Assembly: GCA_003331305.1 (NCBI GenBank)
Contig: QOQB01000012.1
Span: forward strand, 1 to 37,460
From: Flavobacteriales bacterium
GTDB lineage: Bacteria; Bacteroidota; Bacteroidia; Flavobacteriales; Flavobacteriaceae
Direction: 5' to 3'
Length of the DNA stretch: 37,460 nt
This document shows, piece after piece, positions 8,171 to 16,572 of this stretch. The notes beneath the pieces are model-generated. The model ran no database searches, had not been told where the DNA came from, and saw only the letters and a program-made list of their open reading frames with translations. Position 1 is the stretch's first letter. Each line of letters begins with the position of its first letter. The position numbers were made by a program, and so were the translations under genes.

Positions 8171-8659
8171 TTAATTAGTAGCTTGATTACGAGCAGCTTG
8201 ACGCTGTTGTTCTTTTATAGGATCAGGTGTTACCACAGTCTTGATGCGTAAAATCTCACGCCCACGCTCAGTATTGGTGGTAAGTGTCACCGTTTTGGTT
8301 TGGTTGCCGGGTTTATTGGATGAATCAAACTTGACTTTAATTTCTTTTGATTCACCTGGTTTGATAGGGGTGTCTTTAGGATACTCAGGTACGGTGCAAC
8401 CACAACTACCACGCGCATCTAAAATTGTCAAATCACTACTGCCCGTATTGGTAAATGAGAACGCCGTTTCCACAACATCTCCCTCATTAATGGTTCCAAA
8501 ATCGTGTGTTTTTTTATCAAATGTCAGAACTGGAAGACTGTCACTTGCTTCTTGTCGTGCTTCTGCTTTAGCAAGGTTTTCAGATTTTACTTTAGTGGCA
8601 GCATTTCCAGAGCAGCTTATAATAATCAGCCCGATTAGGGCAAAAATCCATGGTTTCAT
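8171..8659 (-). CDS. DUF1573 domain-containing lipoprotein
   Basis: A 162-residue exported protein. The signal peptide ends in IIISCSG, a good lipobox, so it is probably lipid-anchored. The mature part carries the DUF1573 immunoglobulin-like (ASH/MSP-like) fold pattern: FDKKTHDFGTINEGDVVETAFSF split by a turn, then ILDARGSCGCTVPEYPKDTPIKPGES, where the paired cysteines of GSCGCT are the family hallmark, and VKFDSSNKPGNQTKTVTL. No biochemical role is established. I choose the ATG at 8659 (MKPWIFALIG); the alternative TTG at 8677 only adds MKKLQF. It lies 11 bp upstream of yajC and 29 bp downstream of nusB, an arrangement I recall as common in flavobacteria. Confidence 0.9.
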   Translation of the reverse strand: MKPWIFALIGLIIISCSGNAATKVKSENLAKAEARQEASDSLPVLTFDKKTHDFGTINEGDVVETAFSFTNTGSSDLTILDARGSCGCTVPEYPKDTPIKPGESKEIKVKFDSSNKPGNQTKTVTLTTNTERGREILRIKTVVTPDPIKEQQRQAARNQATN

Positions 8660-8688
8660 AAATTGTAATTTTTTCAAAAATAAACATA

Positions 8689-9621
8689 TTACTGCATTCC
8701 TCGTAAATTTTTACGGATGCGATTTTGTGCTGAAAGTTCTTTTAATGATTTATCCAAAACGCCATTGATAAACATGCTACTTTTTGGTGTTGCATATTCT
8801 TTTGCAATTTCCAAGTATTCGTTGATGGTCACATTTACAGGAATTGATGGAAAATAGAGTAACTCTGCCAATGCCATGAGCAAAAGAGTGAAATCCAAAT
8901 CCGCAATACGCTCAGAATCCCAGTTTGGTGTTCTACCAATAATTTCATTTTGCAGTTCTGTCTTGTTTAATGCAACCTTTCTAAATAGCTCTAGTGAAAA
9001 TTTTTGATCCTCTTCGTCCTTGTATAAATTTAAGATTACAGCATCAAGCGCATCAACACGCTTTAGGCTGTTGCGTACAATCGTGTTTACAAGCGGAATA
9101 TCGTCCATCCATGATATATTTGCTTCCTCAATAAATTCAGGTAATCGCTCAAAAGGTGCAATTACATCGGTAAAAAGCTCAATCAAAAAAGCTTTGTCCT
9201 TTTCCATTGAAGTATCATCATCGGCTAAATACGCATGATATAAAACGCTTTCAGTGACGGCGTCCCAAATCAGACGAACATATTCATCGTGTTTTTTCCA
9301 ATATTTTAGTTTGTGCTTGGTGCGTAGTGCTTCTAATTTCGGGTTTTGCATTAGCGCCTTTACAGCTTGATTAGAAAAGAACTTGGGGTTAACTTCGTTG
9401 GCATTTGATTGTAAATGTTTTTTCGTGTTTTTGAGGTACAACTCATGACCGCATGCATGAAGTTCACAAAACAAATCCAGCAAGGTGATGTATAGCAGCT
9501 GAAAATCTTTGCTGCTTTTGAGTATCCATGATTCCCTGACTCCAAGGGTATCTGTTGGGTCTAGCTGTTGAGCGTAGAGAGCTTGCATAACCTTTGTGCG
9601 AAGATGCCGTCTTGTAATCAT
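8689..9621 (-). CDS. nusB: transcription antitermination factor NusB, long flavobacterial form
   Basis: The start MITRRHLRTKVMQALYAQ and the C-terminal half (NSLKRVDALDAVILN.., DLDFTLLLMALAELLYFPSIPVNVTINEYLEIAKEYATPKSSMFINGVLDK, broken here for reading) are the all-helical NusB fold, which binds boxA RNA with S10 to prevent termination in rRNA operons. At 310 residues it is more than twice the E. coli length (139). The extra about 170 residues between the first helix and the conserved half are helical, charged and unassigned. The ATG at 9621 is preferred to an upstream frame start at 9684 because the conserved N-terminal helix begins there. It heads the nusB-DUF1573-yajC run and is divergent from the ABC exporter gene. 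Confidence 0.92.
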   Translation of the reverse strand: MITRRHLRTKVMQALYAQQLDPTDTLGVRESWILKSSKDFQLLYITLLDLFCELHACGHELYLKNTKKHLQSNANEVNPKFFSNQAVKALMQNPKLEALRTKHKLKYWKKHDEYVRLIWDAVTESVLYHAYLADDDTSMEKDKAFLIELFTDVIAPFERLPEFIEEANISWMDDIPLVNTIVRNSLKRVDALDAVILNLYKDEEDQKFSLELFRKVALNKTELQNEIIGRTPNWDSERIADLDFTLLLMALAELLYFPSIPVNVTINEYLEIAKEYATPKSSMFINGVLDKSLKELSAQNRIRKNLRGMQ

Positions 9622-9671
9622 GAATAAGAACGTTTTTTGATGTTGTAAAAATACGATGTTTAAGTTTAGAT

Positions 9672-9701
9672 TTGACGCGTCCACCTAAAAACTTATCTTC
9701 G
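9672..9701 (+). promoter_or_regulatory. promoter of the ABC exporter gene
   Basis: TTG (9672-9674), a 19-base spacer and TATCTTCG (9694-9701), one base off the consensus -7 box. Transcription would start around 9706, only about eight bases before the TTG start codon at 9714, so the leader is extremely short. Confidence 0.65.
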
Positions 9702-9713
9702 TAAAAAAATAGC

Positions 9714-11483
9714 TTGCGCGCACTACAATACGTTAATCGATACCTTAAAAAATACCGTTACCTGTTACTGTTGGGATTCTTCTTTACCGTTTCATCGCGA
9801 GTATTTGCTGTACTTGCACCGAGTTTGGTTGGGGATTCCATTACTGAAATAGAACAGTTTATTCAAAGCGGGAGTTCAGACCTTAGTGCCATAAAAAAAA
9901 TACTTGTCACCAATATTGCGCTTATTATTGGAGCTGCATTTATATCTGTTGCGTTTACATTTAGTATGCGTCAAACAATTATTAATGTTTCGCGGCATAT
10001 TGAGTATGATCTAAAGAACACCATTTACGATCACTACCAAAAATTATCGCTTAGATTCTATAAGCAAAATCGCACAGGCGATTTAATGAGCCGTATTAGT
10101 GAAGATGTATCCAGAGTGCGTATGTATGTTGGCCCTGCACTTATGTATAGCATCAACACTGTTACGTTATTTATTATTGTCATTAGTTACATGGTAAGCG
10201 TGGCCCCAAAATTGACGCTTTACACACTATTGCCCTTACCTATTTTGTCTATTATGATTTACAGATTGAGTAAGGCTATACATGAGCGTAGCACACTTGT
10301 ACAGCAAATGCTTTCCCAGCTTTCCACGTTTGCGCAAGAATCATTTAGTGGAATCAATGTTATAAAATCATACGCAATCGAGTCCAATCGGATCACAGAA
10401 ATGGCACGCATTTCCACAGAAAGTCGTGGTAAAAACATGTCGCTTGTTCAAGTACAAGCTTGGTTTTTCCCCATGATGATATTACTTATTGGCATTAGTA
10501 ATGTTTTGGTAATTTTTATTGGAGGAAGTCAATACATAAACGGTCAAATAGAGCTTGGTGTATTGGCAGAATTTATCATTTATGTAAATATGCTCACATG
10601 GCCCGTGGCGACAGTGGGTTGGGTTACCTCCATCGTCCAACAAGCCGAGGCATCACAAAAACGCATCAATGAGTTTTTAGGCCAAGAACCTGAAATTCAA
10701 GACACAAGCAGCGCAAATCAAAAGATAGATAACGTTGCTGTTGCATTCAAAGATGTACATTTTACATACGACGACACAGGAATTCAAGCGCTTGATGGTG
10801 TATCTTTTGACTTAGCACAAGGAAAAACACTTGCAATTATGGGGCCAACAGGCTCAGGAAAAACAACCCTGTTGCAATTGCTTTCAAAAACCTATTTACC
10901 TTATTCTGGTGTCGTAATGCTCGGAGGAAATCCATTGCCGCAATATGCACAAGAAGACATTCGCAACGCCATGGGAGTGGTGCCGCAGCAGGCCTTTTTG
11001 TTCTCAGACACCATTGCAAATAACATTCGTTTTGGCAAACAAGACGCCACTCAAGAGGAAATAGAATCCGCTGCCAAGCGAGCTGCAGTACACGAGAATA
11101 TAATGGGTTTTAATGCTCAATATAACACCATGCTTGGCGAACGCGGTATTACGCTATCGGGAGGACAAAAGCAACGGGTTTCCATTGCACGAGCTCTTAT
11201 CAAAGAACCCAAGCTGTTGTTATTGGATGATTGCCTTTCAGCAGTAGATACGGAAACAGAGGAAGCAATTCTTTCTTCGCTAAAAGCAATTAATAAAAAT
11301 ACCACAACAATCATTGTCTGTCATCGTGTTTCGTCGGCGAAAAACGCGGATTATATTCTCATTCTTGAGGCCGGAAAAGTAGCCCAGTTTGGTACACATG
11401 CGTCTTTACTAAAATCTGAAGGTTACTATAAAGAGCTCTATGCTCAACAACGACTTGAAAAAGAGTCAAAGTCTACTTTTTAG
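9714..11483 (+). CDS. ABC transporter, fused permease and ATPase (exporter half-transporter)
   Basis: A 589-residue type IV exporter subunit: six membrane helices in residues 18-310 and an ATPase domain from about 343. Walker A is GPTGSGKT (377-384), Q-loop PQQAF (425-), signature LSGGQKQR (481-488), Walker B LLLLD (501-505) and switch histidine H537. The residue after Walker B, normally the catalytic glutamate, is aspartate (D506, LLLDDCLSAVDT). This is the pattern of the degenerate half in heterodimeric exporters such as BmrC and TM287. No partner gene lies nearby. The start is TTG at 9714, chosen because RALQYVNRYLKKY matches the usual beginning of flavobacterial relatives (MKALQYLN..) and because no ATG fits. 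Substrate unknown. Divergent from nusB. Confidence 0.9.
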   Translation: MRALQYVNRYLKKYRYLLLLGFFFTVSSRVFAVLAPSLVGDSITEIEQFIQSGSSDLSAIKKILVTNIALIIGAAFISVAFTFSMRQTIINVSRHIEYDLKNTIYDHYQKLSLRFYKQNRTGDLMSRISEDVSRVRMYVGPALMYSINTVTLFIIVISYMVSVAPKLTLYTLLPLPILSIMIYRLSKAIHERSTLVQQMLSQLSTFAQESFSGINVIKSYAIESNRITEMARISTESRGKNMSLVQVQAWFFPMMILLIGISNVLVIFIGGSQYINGQIELGVLAEFIIYVNMLTWPVATVGWVTSIVQQAEASQKRINEFLGQEPEIQDTSSANQKIDNVAVAFKDVHFTYDDTGIQALDGVSFDLAQGKTLAIMGPTGSGKTTLLQLLSKTYLPYSGVVMLGGNPLPQYAQEDIRNAMGVVPQQAFLFSDTIANNIRFGKQDATQEEIESAAKRAAVHENIMGFNAQYNTMLGERGITLSGGQKQRVSIARALIKEPKLLLLDDCLSAVDTETEEAILSSLKAINKNTTTIIVCHRVSSAKNADYILILEAGKVAQFGTHASLLKSEGYYKELYAQQRLEKESKSTF

Positions 11484-11519
11484 ATTTTAGTACATTTACC
11501 AAAACCAAATCTAACTCTA

Positions 11520-11780
11520 ATGGACGAACTCGAACAACAACAAAGTGTTCGGGAATTGTGCCTACAAGCAGGTTCCCGCACGTACTATTTTGATGTAAAA
11601 CAAACCAAAGCAAACGATTATTATTTGACTATTACTGAACGTAAAAAGTCTTCTGATGGAAAAATGCTAAAAAAACAAAGATTGTTTTTGTACAAAGAGC
11701 ATTTTAGTGACTTCTGCGATATGTTGGATGAACTAACAACATTTATCAAAAAGGAAAAAGGTGAAGCGGTACTTAGGTAG
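11520..11780 (+). CDS. DUF3276 / PUR-domain nucleic acid-binding protein
   Basis: An 86-residue protein matching the DUF3276 family, whose fold is the PUR-alpha repeat that binds single-stranded DNA or RNA. The recognisable parts are the first strands LQAGSRTYYFDVKQTKANDY (with the aromatic-basic binding surface), the middle YLTITERKKS and the terminal helix EHFSDFCDMLDELTTFIKKE. The family is widespread in Bacteroidota, and a related spirochaete protein regulates gene expression by binding nucleic acid; the role here is unknown. It is a little shorter than relatives I recall (about 100 or more residues), with a short N-terminal tail. It lies 36 bp after the ABC gene, with TACATTTA before it as a possible -7 box. 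Confidence 0.85.
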   Translation: MDELEQQQSVRELCLQAGSRTYYFDVKQTKANDYYLTITERKKSSDGKMLKKQRLFLYKEHFSDFCDMLDELTTFIKKEKGEAVLR

Positions 11781-11792
11781 TTTTTTTATGAC

Positions 11793-11800
11793 TATTTTTG
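11793..11800 (+). promoter_or_regulatory. -7 box for the thioredoxin-like gene
   Basis: TATTTTTG, a full match to TAnnTTTG, ends 16 bases before the ATG at 11817. There is no TTG at the -33 distance. Confidence 0.4.
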
Positions 11801-11816
11801 ACAAATATATTTAACC

Positions 11817-12377
11817 ATGGCACGTACACCATCCAACATGCTTGACCTAGGAACGCAAGCGCCCAATTTCACTTTATTGAATTCCACTGATGGTAAATCG
11901 CTTTCATTTGCGGACGTACATGGTACACACGGAACCGTAGTTATGTTTATTTGCAATCATTGCCCCTTTGTCAAACATGTCTTTGATGGCATTACTAGTT
12001 TGGCTAAAGACTATCAAAATAAAGGTTTTGGATTTGTTGCCATATCGAGTAATGATGTGGAAAATTACCCTGATGACTCGCCAGAACTGATGCAACAAAC
12101 CGCTCTTGATCAAGGGTTTACTTTTCCGTACTTATACGACGAAACACAAGAAGTTGCAAGGGCCTACGATGCGGCATGTACACCCGACTTTTATATTTTT
12201 GATGCGCAACAGCTTCTGGTTTATCGTGGGCAAATGGATGATTCTAGGCCACAAAATGGCATTCCCGTAACTGGAAATGATTTACGTGAAGCCTTAGACG
12301 CATTAGTCTCAGGCAAATCAATAAGCCCAGTTCAAAAGCCAAGTTTAGGCTGTAATATCAAATGGAAAGCTAGCTAA
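11817..12377 (+). CDS. thioredoxin-fold redox protein (peroxiredoxin-like, CxxC)
   Basis: A 186-residue cytoplasmic protein with the AhpC/TSA-like thioredoxin fold: [18 protein letters not shown], then [15 protein letters not shown] with the active-site pair [39 protein letters not shown] with the cis-proline loop, and [12 protein letters not shown] third cysteine stands directly before the cis-proline region (AACTPDF). This set (CNHC plus the extra Cys) marks the family annotated as 'thioredoxin family protein' in many marine bacteria; its substrate is unknown. There is no signal peptide. The 3' end overlaps the convergent immunophilin gene by 8 bp. Confidence 0.85.
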   Translation: MARTPSNMLDLGTQAPNFTLLNSTDGKSLSFADVHGTHGTVVMFICNHCPFVKHVFDGITSLAKDYQNKGFGFVAISSNDVENYPDDSPELMQQTALDQGFTFPYLYDETQEVARAYDAACTPDFYIFDAQQLLVYRGQMDDSRPQNGIPVTGNDLREALDALVSGKSISPVQKPSLGCNIKWKAS

Positions 12378-13302
12378 TCGCTACCAATTCTACATCGAAA
12401 ATAAGGGTAGCATTTGGAGGAATGACTCCCCCTGCGCCACGTTCACCGTATGCCAAATCACTAGGAATAACAAATCGGGCTTTGTCGCCAACAGAGAGTA
12501 ACTGAATACCTTCATCCCAACCTGGAATTACCTGACCAACACCTAGAGCAAAATCAATAGGACTATTGCGTTTATAGGACGAATCAAAAACAGTCCCGTC
12601 AACTAATTGCCCTTTGTAGTGCACACTCACTGTTTTGCCTTTTTCTGCAGTGCGTCCCTCACCACGCTGAATAAATTGGTACCGCAAGCCTGATTTTGTC
12701 TTTTCAAATCCTGCAGCTAATTTATCTAAGGCTTTTTCCTGGGCTTCACGTTCTTCACGCAAACGTTCCTCGCGACTTCCCTCAAAAGCTCTAAACGCTT
12801 CAACAGCATTCCAAGACATTGCAGCTTCGCCAACACGTTCAATAGTAACAGATTTAATTTCATCATTTTGAGCAACAGCATCTACAACTTCTTGCCCTTC
12901 TTCGACAAATCCAAAAACAGTATGTTTTCCATCAAGCCAAGGCGTTTCGTTATGTGTGATAAAAAATTGACTCCCATTGGTTCCGGGGCCGGCATTCGCC
13001 ATCGATAACACACCAGGTCTATCATGCTTTAATTCGGCATGAATTTCATCGTCAAATTGATATCCTGGGCCTCCAGTACCCGTGCGCTGCGGGCATCCCC
13101 CCTGAATCATAAAGTCAGGAATAACGCGGTGAAAACAAAGTCCATCATAGTAAGGTGTGCCTTGTGGCTTGTGCGTGTTTTCAAGGTTTCCCTCTGCCAA
13201 CGCAACAAAATTCCCTACAGTCCCAGGTGTTTTGTTGTGCGTTAATCGAACTTTAATTGTTCCTTTAGGAGTAGTAAATACGGCGTAAATTCCTTCGCTC
13301 AT
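12370..13302 (-). CDS. dual-family peptidyl-prolyl isomerase (cyclophilin-FKBP fusion)
   Basis: A 310-residue protein joining two unrelated proline isomerase folds. Residues 1-160 are a cyclophilin: [13 protein letters not shown] (catalytic arginine R59), NGSQFFIT, and W122 in [13 protein letters not shown]. Residues about 175-200 are a charged helical linker rich in E/R. Residues 200-310 are an FKBP domain: [49 protein letters not shown]. There is no signal peptide, so it acts in the cytoplasm. Cyclophilin-first dual immunophilins have been described from Bacteroidota. A TACTTTCG -7-like box stands about 30 bases upstream of the ATG. The 3' end overlaps the thioredoxin-like gene. Confidence 0.94.
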   Translation of the reverse strand: MSEGIYAVFTTPKGTIKVRLTHNKTPGTVGNFVALAEGNLENTHKPQGTPYYDGLCFHRVIPDFMIQGGCPQRTGTGGPGYQFDDEIHAELKHDRPGVLSMANAGPGTNGSQFFITHNETPWLDGKHTVFGFVEEGQEVVDAVAQNDEIKSVTIERVGEAAMSWNAVEAFRAFEGSREERLREEREAQEKALDKLAAGFEKTKSGLRYQFIQRGEGRTAEKGKTVSVHYKGQLVDGTVFDSSYKRNSPIDFALGVGQVIPGWDEGIQLLSVGDKARFVIPSDLAYGERGAGGVIPPNATLIFDVELVAIS

Positions 13303-13342
13303 AAGTCAAAATTATTAAGCTGCGAAAGTAGCTATAAAAAGA

Positions 13343-15544
13343 TTAGTTTGCCACTTCGCTCATAAATTTAATTCGGAAAACGCGTAAGTCGTCATCTTCG
13401 TAATCGCCATCAAACTCTTCAACAGCAGTTTGAATATCATCGTTTTCTGACTCCATAAAGTACTCGTGCAATTCTTCCTGTTGCTCCTCGTCAAATAGCT
13501 CGTCGATGGCATATTGTATGCTTACTTTAGTTCCCGAAAACACAATAGTTTCAAGTTGCTCCAAAAATGCAGGGAACTCCATGCCTTTGGCTTCTGCAAT
13601 ATCCAGTAGGGGTAATTTTCTATCTATATTTTGAATGATAAATAATTTTAATGCTGAGTTTGCTCCAGTACTTTTTATAATCAAGTCTTCTGGGCGAGTA
13701 ATTTCATTTTCCTCGACGTATTTTGCGATAAGCTCCACAAAGGGTTTGCCGAATTTAGTTGCTTTTCCTTCGCCAACTCCGTGGATATTTTTAAGCTCGT
13801 CAATTGTGACAGGGTATTTGATAAGCATGTCCTCAATAGACGTTTCTTGAAAAACAGCGTAAGGAGGTACTTCAAGTTTGTCGGCAACATCCTTTCTCAA
13901 TTGCAACAACATTTTCTGCAATTTCACCTCAAAGTTACCTGTTTTAATAGGGGTAACTATAGGTGCTGTGTTGTCGTAAACATGATTTTCTGTCATCAAA
14001 AAGCTATGCGGATTCTTAACAAACTGTTTGCCTTTATCGCTAATTTTAATGACCCCGTAAGTCTCTATTTCTTTTATTAAATACCCCGCAACCAAAAGCT
14101 GTGTAAGCAATGCTTTCCAATAAGGGAGTTCATGGTTACTACCTAATCCAAATAGGGGGTTTGAACGAATGCTATGCGAAACCAAGATAGGTGTTTCTTC
14201 ACCTGCCATTATATGAATAAGTTCCTTTATTTTATATTGTTCGTTTGTCTCATTTACAAGGTTAAGGAGCATGCTAACTTGTTTTTGAGCTTCGACTTTA
14301 GGTTTCGGGTTTCGGGTGTTATCGTCCATTTCTGCCCCGTCACCATTAACTTCATCAAATTGTTCACCAAAATAATGTAGGATAAATTTCCGCCGTGACA
14401 TAGAAGTTTCCGCAAAAGCCACCATTTCTTGTAGCAAGGCATATCCTACTTCTTGTTCAGCAAGTGGCTTTCCTGCCATAAACTTTTCGAGTTTCTCAAT
14501 GTCTTTGTAGGCATAAAACGCCAAACAATGTCCTTCGCCACCATCTCGCCCGCCTCTCCCGGTTTCCTGATAATAACTCTCAATACTCTTTGGAATGTCA
14601 TGGTGAATAACAAAACGAACATCGGGTTTATCAATTCCCATTCCAAATGCGATGGTAGCAACAATGACATCACAATCTTCTTTTAGGAAGCTATCTTGAT
14701 TAAAGACGCGCTGCTTGTTGTCTAACCCAGCATGATACGGAAGCGCATTAATACCATTTACTTGTAACACCTGAGCAAGTTCCTCAACACGTTTTCTCGA
14801 CAAGCAGTATATGATACCTGATTTACCAGAATTTTCTTTAACAAACGAAATAATATCTCGATCTACCTGAGCTGTTTTTGGACGTACTTCGTAAAACAAG
14901 TTAGGTCTGTTAAACGATGCTTTATAGGTTGTGGCACTTGGAATGTTTAAGTTTTTTAAAATATCTTCTTGCACCTTTGGTGTTGCCGTAGCTGTTAGTC
15001 CAATAATAGGAATGTTATCCCCAATGCGAGCTGCAATAGATTTCAAATTTCGATACTCGGGTCTAAAATCGTGACCCCACTCTGAAATACAATGTGCCTC
15101 ATCAATGGCCATAAAGCTAATGGGGACATTGCGAAGAAAAGCCACATTGTCCTCTTTTGTTAAGGACTCGGGTGCCACATAAAGCAGCTTCGTTATGCCG
15201 GATGTGATATCATCTTTTACTGTTTGAATTTGTGTTTTGCTAAGCGAGGAGTTTAAAACATGTGCAATTCCATCGTTATTGGAAATACCTCGAATGGCAT
15301 CTACTTGATTTTTCATTAACGCAATAAGAGGGGACACCACGATTGCTGTGCCAGGTTGAATCAGCGCAGGTAGTTGATAACATAAGGATTTTCCACCCCC
15401 TGTTGGCATAATAACAAAAGTGTTTTCTTTGTTTAGTACACTTTTAATTACTGGCTCTTGTAATCCTCTAAACTCGTTAAAACCAAAATATTTTTTTAAA
15501 GCAGTCTTTAAAGTAAACTGTTTATCTCCGACCTGTAGCTTCAT
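13343..15544 (-). CDS. recQ: ATP-dependent DNA helicase RecQ
   Basis: A 733-residue 3'-5' helicase for recombination and repair. Motif 0 FGFNEFRGLQ, Walker A MPTGGGKS (GKS 51-53), DEAH at 148-151 followed by the aromatic loop CISEWGHDFRPEY, motif III GLTATATP and motif VI QETGRGGRDG (about 326-335) are complete. An RQC winged-helix region and an HRDC domain (about 555-625, YPVTIDELKNIHGVGEGKA) follow, then an acidic tail rich in D/E. The RQC zinc cluster is missing: where E. coli has C-R-R and then C-x2-C-x2-C, this protein has SRRKFILHYFGEQF then NGDGAEMDDNTRNPK with no cysteine. Divergent from kdsD, with TATATTGT (15576-15569) as a likely -7 box. Confidence 0.95.
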   Translation of the reverse strand: MKLQVGDKQFTLKTALKKYFGFNEFRGLQEPVIKSVLNKENTFVIMPTGGGKSLCYQLPALIQPGTAIVVSPLIALMKNQVDAIRGISNNDGIAHVLNSSLSKTQIQTVKDDITSGITKLLYVAPESLTKEDNVAFLRNVPISFMAIDEAHCISEWGHDFRPEYRNLKSIAARIGDNIPIIGLTATATPKVQEDILKNLNIPSATTYKASFNRPNLFYEVRPKTAQVDRDIISFVKENSGKSGIIYCLSRKRVEELAQVLQVNGINALPYHAGLDNKQRVFNQDSFLKEDCDVIVATIAFGMGIDKPDVRFVIHHDIPKSIESYYQETGRGGRDGGEGHCLAFYAYKDIEKLEKFMAGKPLAEQEVGYALLQEMVAFAETSMSRRKFILHYFGEQFDEVNGDGAEMDDNTRNPKPKVEAQKQVSMLLNLVNETNEQYKIKELIHIMAGEETPILVSHSIRSNPLFGLGSNHELPYWKALLTQLLVAGYLIKEIETYGVIKISDKGKQFVKNPHSFLMTENHVYDNTAPIVTPIKTGNFEVKLQKMLLQLRKDVADKLEVPPYAVFQETSIEDMLIKYPVTIDELKNIHGVGEGKATKFGKPFVELIAKYVEENEITRPEDLIIKSTGANSALKLFIIQNIDRKLPLLDIAEAKGMEFPAFLEQLETIVFSGTKVSIQYAIDELFDEEQQEELHEYFMESENDDIQTAVEEFDGDYEDDDLRVFRIKFMSEVAN

Positions 15545-15568
15545 GTTGGGTTTTGTACATTTGTAATC

Positions 15569-15599
15569 ACAATATACGTCAAAACTGATTATTTATCAA
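15569..15599 (-). promoter_or_regulatory. candidate promoter of recQ
   Basis: On the minus strand TTG (15599-15597), a 20-base spacer and TATATTGT (15576-15569), six of eight consensus bases, about 24 bases before the recQ ATG. Confidence 0.4.
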
Positions 15600-15623
15600 T
15601 AAAGTTTGAATAATTCTACTACC

Positions 15624-16571
15624 ATGACACATACAGCCAAAGCTGTAATTACACAACAAGCAGCTGCTATTGAGGGTTTAATTCCGCAACTCACCACAGA
15701 TTTTGATCAGGTTGTCTCTTGGGTACATAACAGTAACGGAAGATTAGTCGTTACTGGTATTGGAAAAAGCGCCATTATTGGAATGAAAATTAGTGCAACC
15801 CTAAACTCTACAGGTACAAAAAGTATGTTTATGCATGCTGCTGATGCGATTCATGGTGATTTAGGGATGATCGACAAGGATGATATTTTGATTTGTTTAT
15901 CCAAAAGCGGTACCACACCAGAAATAAAAACTTTAGTCCCACTACTAAAAAACAGAGGAAACAAGCTTGTGTGCATGACAGCAAATGCAGATTCTTATCT
16001 TGCGCAGCATTCCGATGCTGTACTGCTGGTCAATGTTCCTGCTGAAGCTGACCCGAATAACTTAGCGCCTACTACAAGTACTACCGCCCAACTTGTTATG
16101 GGGGATGCGCTTGCCGTTTGTCTTATGGAAAGAAATGGATTTAATCCAGAGGATTTTGCACGTTCGCATCCAGGCGGATCGTTGGGCAAAGCGCTATCCG
16201 TGCAATTAACACACTTGATTCAAGAGCACAAAAAGCCCATGGTGCAAAAAAACACGCCCGTTTCGGAAGTCATTTCCGAAATATCTGCCAAGCTTGTTGG
16301 AGCAACTGCTGTTTTGGAAAACAACAATGTTGTAGGTGTAATTACTGATGGTGACCTTAGGCGTATGATGCAAAGCAAGCTAGATTACACCAAACTAACT
16401 GCACAAGATATTATGAGTAAAGATCCTTTTTTAATGCCCTATACAACATTAGCAAAGGAGGCGCTAATTTTGATGCAGGAAAAAGAAATCAGTCAGATTA
16501 TAGTGACTCAAAGTGATAGCTATATCGGAGTGGTACATATCCACGATATTTTAAACGAAGGGATTTATTAG
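15624..16571 (+). CDS. kdsD: arabinose-5-phosphate isomerase (KpsF/GutQ family)
   Basis: Interconverts ribulose 5-phosphate and arabinose 5-phosphate, the first step toward Kdo of lipopolysaccharide. The 315 residues have an N-terminal SIS sugar isomerase domain (GIGKSAIIGMKIS, FMHAADAIHGDLGMI, LSKSGTTPE, and SHPGGSLGK closing the domain) and two C-terminal CBS repeats (about 200-315; VSEVISEISAK.., GVITDGDLRRM, QDIMSKDPFLM). I choose the ATG at 15624; the frame reaches a TTG at 15606, adding only six residues. It is the first gene of kdsD-tatC-lptB; tatC begins one base after its stop. Confidence 0.95.
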   Translation: MTHTAKAVITQQAAAIEGLIPQLTTDFDQVVSWVHNSNGRLVVTGIGKSAIIGMKISATLNSTGTKSMFMHAADAIHGDLGMIDKDDILICLSKSGTTPEIKTLVPLLKNRGNKLVCMTANADSYLAQHSDAVLLVNVPAEADPNNLAPTTSTTAQLVMGDALAVCLMERNGFNPEDFARSHPGGSLGKALSVQLTHLIQEHKKPMVQKNTPVSEVISEISAKLVGATAVLENNNVVGVITDGDLRRMMQSKLDYTKLTAQDIMSKDPFLMPYTTLAKEALILMQEKEISQIIVTQSDSYIGVVHIHDILNEGIY

Positions 16572-16572
16572 T

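Noticed and set aside
8241-8768. 175-residue open frame on the plus strand
   Set aside because: Fully antisense to the DUF1573 and nusB genes; composition follows the other strand and no family resemblance is seen.
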